Assembly (NCBI RefSeq): GCF_040807025.1
Contig: NC_090951.1
Coordinates: forward strand, 18,696,573 to 18,760,572
Length of the DNA: 64,000 nucleotides
From: Struthio camelus
Lineage: Eukaryota > Chordata > Aves > Struthioniformes > Struthionidae
Direction of reading: 5' to 3'
Shown: positions 59,481 through 64,000 of the stretch, piece by piece
How positions within the stretch are numbered: position 1 is the stretch's first letter
Layout of the letters: each line of letters begins with the position of its first letter
The notes under the pieces: generated by a model
Seen by the model: only the letters and a program-made list of their open reading frames with translations
What the model was told of the DNA's origin: nothing
The model's database searches: none
Translations under genes and position numbers: made by a program

Positions 59481-59844
59481 TTAACAACGCATGCACAATC
59501 CGAAAACTTCCAGCCTCTTACTAGTGATGGCTTCATCAAGGGTCATGGGTTGCTGGCTCTTTCGTGGAGAGCTGCACGTTCCTAAAAGCACCTCAGCAGC
59601 ACACAGTGGGCTTTTCAGACCCAGCTTTCCCCCGAGGGCCTCGCTTGCGCTAGGTCGGGGCCTCGCGATGGAGCCCGCGCAGATGATCTTCAGGAGAACA
59701 TCCTTTCTTCAGTGCGCGTTTCCATCTTACGCAGATGTTGCAGATCTTGCGCTGCACTGTTGTGGCTTGAATAAAGTGGTAGTGTTGTTTAACTCAGTGT
59801 ACATGTCGATGGTGTCACAAAAGTTTATCACAGTGATAACGTGA
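59481..59844. other. Block open on both strands, with + strand polyadenylation signal
   Basis: On the + strand an ORF runs from ATG 59491 to 59844 (117 codons). On the - strand a 75-codon frame (59708-59481) ends in TAA. AATAAA at 59770-59775 is followed by a GT-rich stretch (gtggtagtgttgttt), a good + strand cleavage context. The simplest reading is the end of a short transcript diverging from the AKTIP island. Confidence 0.25.
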
Positions 59845-61569
59845 AGAACTCCAGTATGTTAACTTTGATGCCGAGTATTACTACAGGAATACTTTATCAG
59901 GTTCTGAGCACATCACTATTAATTCTCCAAACCCCACTACAGTCCAAAGGTACTTGTTTTGCCAACTACAAAAACACAGTGACAAGAAAGGAAAAAAAAA
60001 TTTGGCCGATACGTTTTCTTAAATGCTTATTCTGAACCACAGATAAGGAAAACACTTTTTCTGTCTGATTACTAGGAACCACCTGTAATCAACATACAGG
60101 TCCACAACACCATTATCTGTGTGAAACCAGAAACAGTAATTGTTTGCAATCGGGGTGCGAGGCCAAAGTCCCTCTGCTCAGGTGAGCAGCAGAGAGGATG
60201 CTGCATGTTTTCCTAAAATGTCAGAGAGCTCTGGGTTAGGTCCCTGCATTGGAAGTATCAAATTGTCGTATACCTGTGTATGGCCATTCTACTCCTGGCA
60301 CAATCAAATTCTGCAAACAGGAGTATTATTTTTGCTGTGCTTTTTGAATGCTCTAAAAATTATTTATTTAATTATTTAAAATCTCAAATGTGTTTGTGGA
60401 GTAAAACATCAAGTTAGGAAATCTAAAAACCAGGATGTCAGTACAATGGTACAGTAAATCCTTGGGTGCATGCACAAAGGTTTTCCTTTCCTTTATTTTC
60501 CTTTTTAAATTAACAGTACTGATTGTGCAATTGCAGTGTAATACAATTTAATCCCTCTTTTGCTTCTAAAACTTAAACAAAGTCTAGCCAAATAGATGTC
60601 CTCAGGTGAGCTTTACATATCAAGAAAGTTAAATAAAAACATAATTTGCCCTCAGTAACACCAATATAGCTAAACTTGTATATAAAGACTTCAAAGAGGA
60701 ACACACAAATTTTCCTATAAGCTGGACTGAAAAACAGCATTCTCCTAATATAGTGGACTAGATTCTGATTTTAGTCACACCAGATCTGAATGAATTTTAC
60801 TCAACAAAATCTTTGTATTTTCAGTGATGAAAGAGGATAATCTGGCCTAGAACGCCCTTTGTATATTTGTATGTATCTTTATTTTGTGTGTATATCTTTA
60901 CCGTTTCCACATCTCACTACCTATTCAAGGAAATATATAAAAGATGCTGTGAATCTGAAGCACAAAATCGTTAGGGTTTGTTGAATCAGCTTGAAAAGGT
61001 ATTAGAGGTCCGTTGTCATATGCACACCAAGAACGCCTTTGAAAATGGCATTATCGTATTTAAAGAGATGGGCTATCATTTGAAGTGCATCAGTTTTGAT
61101 TTTAATTCTTTCAGGAGATTTTGAAGAGAGAAGCTGTAAAACAGGGAGCCAAATAGCTGTGTCTTCGTATTAAAATCCAGGTTTCTAGGCATATTTGCGT
61201 TTCTGTTTTACCCAGAAGGCTAAATACAATAAGAAATTTCATTTAAAACAATGTCTTTAGGATAGCATTGGAAATACGTGTTGGCAAAGACTTTCTGCAA
61301 TGCATACGTTCATACCCAAACCCCATATATTCATAACCCAAAAGATAAATTACCAGGTACCTACCTCTCTGTCAAATGAGAGAGACTGTGATGGCCATGT
61401 CATTTAAGGCATATTCAATATTATCTTTAGTTGTTCAGCATTCAGAGATTCCGGATAGTTCCGACTGACTTAACCTGGGCTACAATTTCACTTTGTGGTG
61501 ACCGAAGTTCTAAAGAGATAAGAGGAAAGTTAAAACATGTCTTTAATTAGTTTAAGGGAATAGTTGGCA

Positions 61570-61580
61570 CCACTAGGTGG
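61570..61580. promoter_or_regulatory. CTCF-like motif
   Basis: CCACTAGGTGG is an exact match to the left 11 positions of the degenerate CTCF core; the next base departs from it. The flanks make an imperfect dyad (CACCAC TAG GTGGTG). Confidence 0.3.
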
Positions 61581-62253
61581 TGTTCTGCAGCTGTTCCAGT
61601 CGCATATTGTAATCCATAGGCAGATAAATGACAAAAATACTTTGACTGAAACAAGATATATGCTGCTGTATGACAAGCAAAAATGATCAGGGCTAGTGCT
61701 GCTAGCTGCAGATAAATATGTAAGCTGGTCTCCCACTGAAATCCACAGTAGTTCTATATGGAGACTGACAAGAGAATTTTGAAAACCAATAACATGCCCT
61801 TACTTGATAACTAGTAATATTAGTGTGATTTTTTTTTTCCTCTAAAAATGCAAAAGCAAAAGATGGTATTTTGTCTTTTTCAACACTAATAAACACAATT
61901 ACAAACGTGGTTAAAAGCATCAACCCCTAAACATCTTTTTTGGACTTTCAAATGTAATTCTTTTTGATCTGTATGCTACAAGAACATATGACAACACTTT
62001 ACAGAGCAAGCTAATTAGAAATAAAAGCAGCCAGGTAATCAGCCAGGTTTAGATCTTTTTTTCTTTGTGGAATGCTATACTGCCTTATTCTGAGGTTATT
62101 TTAAGTTTCTCCATACTGGTCTCTATTTGTATAATCTACTGAATGGTTAACATGGAATTGCCAATTACAGAAGGCAACCTTTTTAAACCAAGAGAGAGAA
62201 ACTAACAGATTCCTAAAATATCATGATAAACATACAACACTATTTAAAAACAG

Positions 62254-62400
62254 GTACCTTCATTTTAAATGCATCTGCAAACAAGTCAATGGATAGGAGC
62301 TTATTTGAGAGCGGCACAACAGCAGAGGTTGTCCGCAAGGAGGAATACATCACGTCACAGTTCTGTCACCTGAAGGACAAGGGCACAAACAATAATCTGG
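62254..62400. other. Coding-like block of uncertain strand
   Basis: On the + strand, 147 nt between acag and gtaatc encode a 49-codon symmetric (phase 1-1) exon-like frame with GC-rich third positions (for example VVRKEEYITSQFCHLKDKG). On the - strand, 62258-62362 is also a clean 35-codon phase 0-0 candidate (NCDVMYSSLRTTSAVVPLSN) between gtgacag and gtacct. Only one can be real. Neither product is recognised. Confidence 0.25.
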
Positions 62401-62408
62401 GTAATCTG

Positions 62409-62710
62409 TTAGGATTCAATATTTTGGGGTAAAGCTAGAGCTGTTGAATGTCTCTGGCCCTTCTTGCTGTATGCTTGAAAGGTATTTGATGTGGGAACAC
62501 CTTCCCAAAACTTACTACCTGCAGTGACAGATTCCCTACAGGCCTTCACAGCTTGACAGAAAATGCTGTCCAAACCTGGGGTTCCCTTTATGTGTGCTGC
62601 AGTTCGGGTTTCTTGAGGTGCTTTGTCACACTGCTCCATTTGAATTTGAAAATAAGTACCATTTTCTTCAGGTTCAGCCAGGTTCACCTTTTTCTTAGCA
62701 CCAGACAAGC
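62409..62710 (-). other. Unidentified coding-like terminal exon candidate
   Basis: On the - strand a TACTAAT branch-site match and a T-rich tract precede a gtcgctag acceptor. Then come 100 codons in one frame (two bases complete a codon) to TAA at 62409-62411. Composition and codon choice look like protein (LSGAKKKVNLAEPEENGTYF, then KGTPGLDSIFCQAVKACRES). A strong internal donor option (GGTA then gtaagt) lies about two thirds in. No family is recognised, and no upstream partner exon was established before the window edge. Confidence 0.35.
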
Positions 62711-64000
62711 CTAGCGACAAAATATAACAAAGAAAAGATCAAAATTAGTAAAGATTAATTACAAAATACAAGCTTTTAGGGACAGAATTGGAAACAAACA
62801 GCAAATCAAATACAACCCCCCATTCAAGCTTATACCTAACAATCTGGTATTTGTCTTGGTGATTCATCTCTTCTGTTTAGAGCTTCTAAGATGCATCGGT
62901 GCTGGGATCCATTCAGACTTCAGACGTTCTCTTACTCCAATGTATCCTCTAATAATACATTGCCCGCTCTCTTCCAAGCCAAAACAACAAGGAAGAAAAC
63001 TGCTATAAGGAATTGCAAAACAGATTTTTGTGAAGAGTGACATAAAGGAAACACTTCCATTAGGCAGTAAATGTGCTAAGAAAATGTTTCTGTCCAAGAG
63101 ACTAGCAACTGATACTTTCTTAAAGCCAAGCATAAGCCAGAAAGTTTTGCATTTAGGGTAGAGTGAGAAAGGTGCCTGAATTATTTTATTTTTTAGGTAT
63201 TTCTCCAAAATTTTTATCGCAATGAAAATGCTAGAATGGATATAGTTACAGATGCACCAACATAAAAGTGCTTTTGACAGTATTTATTTTCCCTGTGGAA
63301 GAGATGAGGTGAACCAGCACTATCTTCATCATCAAAATTTGTTTTTTAGTTCTTAGGGTAGAATTGCAGGATCTACTGTTGGTCTCTGCTCTGTCAGCAC
63401 AACAGTATAAAACTTCAACTGCAAACTCACTATAATAAGAGGGTCAGAAATACTAAATATATTTATTCCCCATTGGAAGCCTTCCATTTTCATAGACTCA
63501 CTTTATATCAAAAAATACTTATGTATATAATATTCAGACATTTATATTTGCATGGCTGTCAGTATATTTAACAACGTGATAGGTGGGCTGTATTAACGGT
63601 CCCCAAATAGCAGAAGCTCTCAGTGACTAATTAAATATCACCTCACAGCCTTGCACCTATTCTTTCTTCAATCTGTCTTGCATTGTGGAAAAAACTACAT
63701 TAAACATTTAAGTGGGAATGTTTTTCAGATTCCTTCATTTATAAGCCAGAAGCCTTAGTTATTATGAGTCCTACTGTGCAGAATTCAGAACTATAAAACT
63801 TCTAAAAATGACTTCAAGTACTTTTTTATCCAAAAAATGTCTTCTTTTTTGATTACATAGTAGCTCTTATTTGAATGGTGAGTGAGAATTACTTTTCTTT
63901 CTAAGATAAATTTTGATTCTGCATAGTATAATTTTGAAAGGAATTCCCCCTTTTGAGGAGAAGGAATATTTTACCAATAGGTTAAAAAAAAAAGTTGGAT
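62711..64000. other. Right edge: no supported gene
   Basis: AT-rich. A - strand ORF at 62864-63208 (114 codons) has a weak composition and no clear acceptor/donor pair consistent with the exon candidate at 62,710. Confidence 0.5.

Larger units (their letters stand above)
59096..64000. other. Region upstream of AKTIP, towards RPGRIP1L
   Basis: Mostly AT-rich and without a recognised gene. RPGRIP1L is expected beyond the right edge and none of its C2-domain exons were found. It contains coding-like blocks at 59481-59844 and 62254-62710 and a CTCF-like motif at 61570-61580. The remainder shows only short ORFs and homopolymers. Confidence 0.55.

Noticed and set aside
62864-63208. 114-codon - strand ORF as an upstream exon of the 62.4-62.7 kb candidate
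   Set aside because: No donor in a compatible phase; the plausible TAG then gtataag donor is preceded by a stop in both usable frames.
59096-64000. RPGRIP1L 3' exons
   Set aside because: Expected next gene, but none of the C2-domain or C-terminal sequences I recall for it appear on the - strand here.

Overview
The window is vertebrate genomic DNA. It holds the 3' end of CHD9, a complete RBL2 (p130) gene and a complete AKTIP (FTS) gene, in the order and orientation known across amniotes (CHD9 > RBL2 > < AKTIP, with RPGRIP1L and FTO expected beyond the right edge). Short introns (down to 72-73 bp), a short CHD9-RBL2 interval, few recognisable interspersed repeats and sharp CpG islands suggest a bird, probably the chicken chromosome 11 equivalent. 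The protein divergence from human also fits a sauropsid. The species itself cannot be read from the sequence. Exon assignments come from translation, splice-site and phase bookkeeping plus remembered human orthologues; no search was run.

Left part (1-11,100): two in-frame CHD9 exons on the + strand encode the end of a BRK domain and the Ser/Asp-rich C terminus (stop at 3587-3589). An 18-nt candidate microexon lies between them. An AU-rich 3' UTR and a short intergenic region follow.

Middle (11,100-37,260): a CpG-island promoter and all 22 coding exons of RBL2, which join without a frame break into a 1,132-residue pocket protein ending at 35,415. A 1.8-kb 3' UTR ends at a canonical AATAAA at 37,230. 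RBL2 is the pocket protein of the DREAM repressor complex.

Right part (37,260-59,100): AKTIP lies tail-to-tail on the - strand. Nine coding exons (44,211-54,251) encode a 293-residue catalytically dead E2 variant of the FTS-Hook-FHIP dynein adaptor. A probable non-coding first exon lies in a CpG island near 58.5 kb. Beyond it, 59.1-64 kb contains no gene I recognise but does contain several coding-like blocks, notably a 100-codon - strand frame at 62,409-62,710 with a good branch site and acceptor.

The three genes are separate nuclear housekeeping or regulatory genes, not a pathway cluster. No mobile-element system, CRISPR array or RNA gene was recognised. The best candidates for undescribed biology are the unidentified coding-like blocks (62.3-62.7 kb, 59.5-59.8 kb, 9.6-9.96 kb, 53.3-53.5 kb), the CHD9 microexon and the CCAAT-rich AKTIP promoter.
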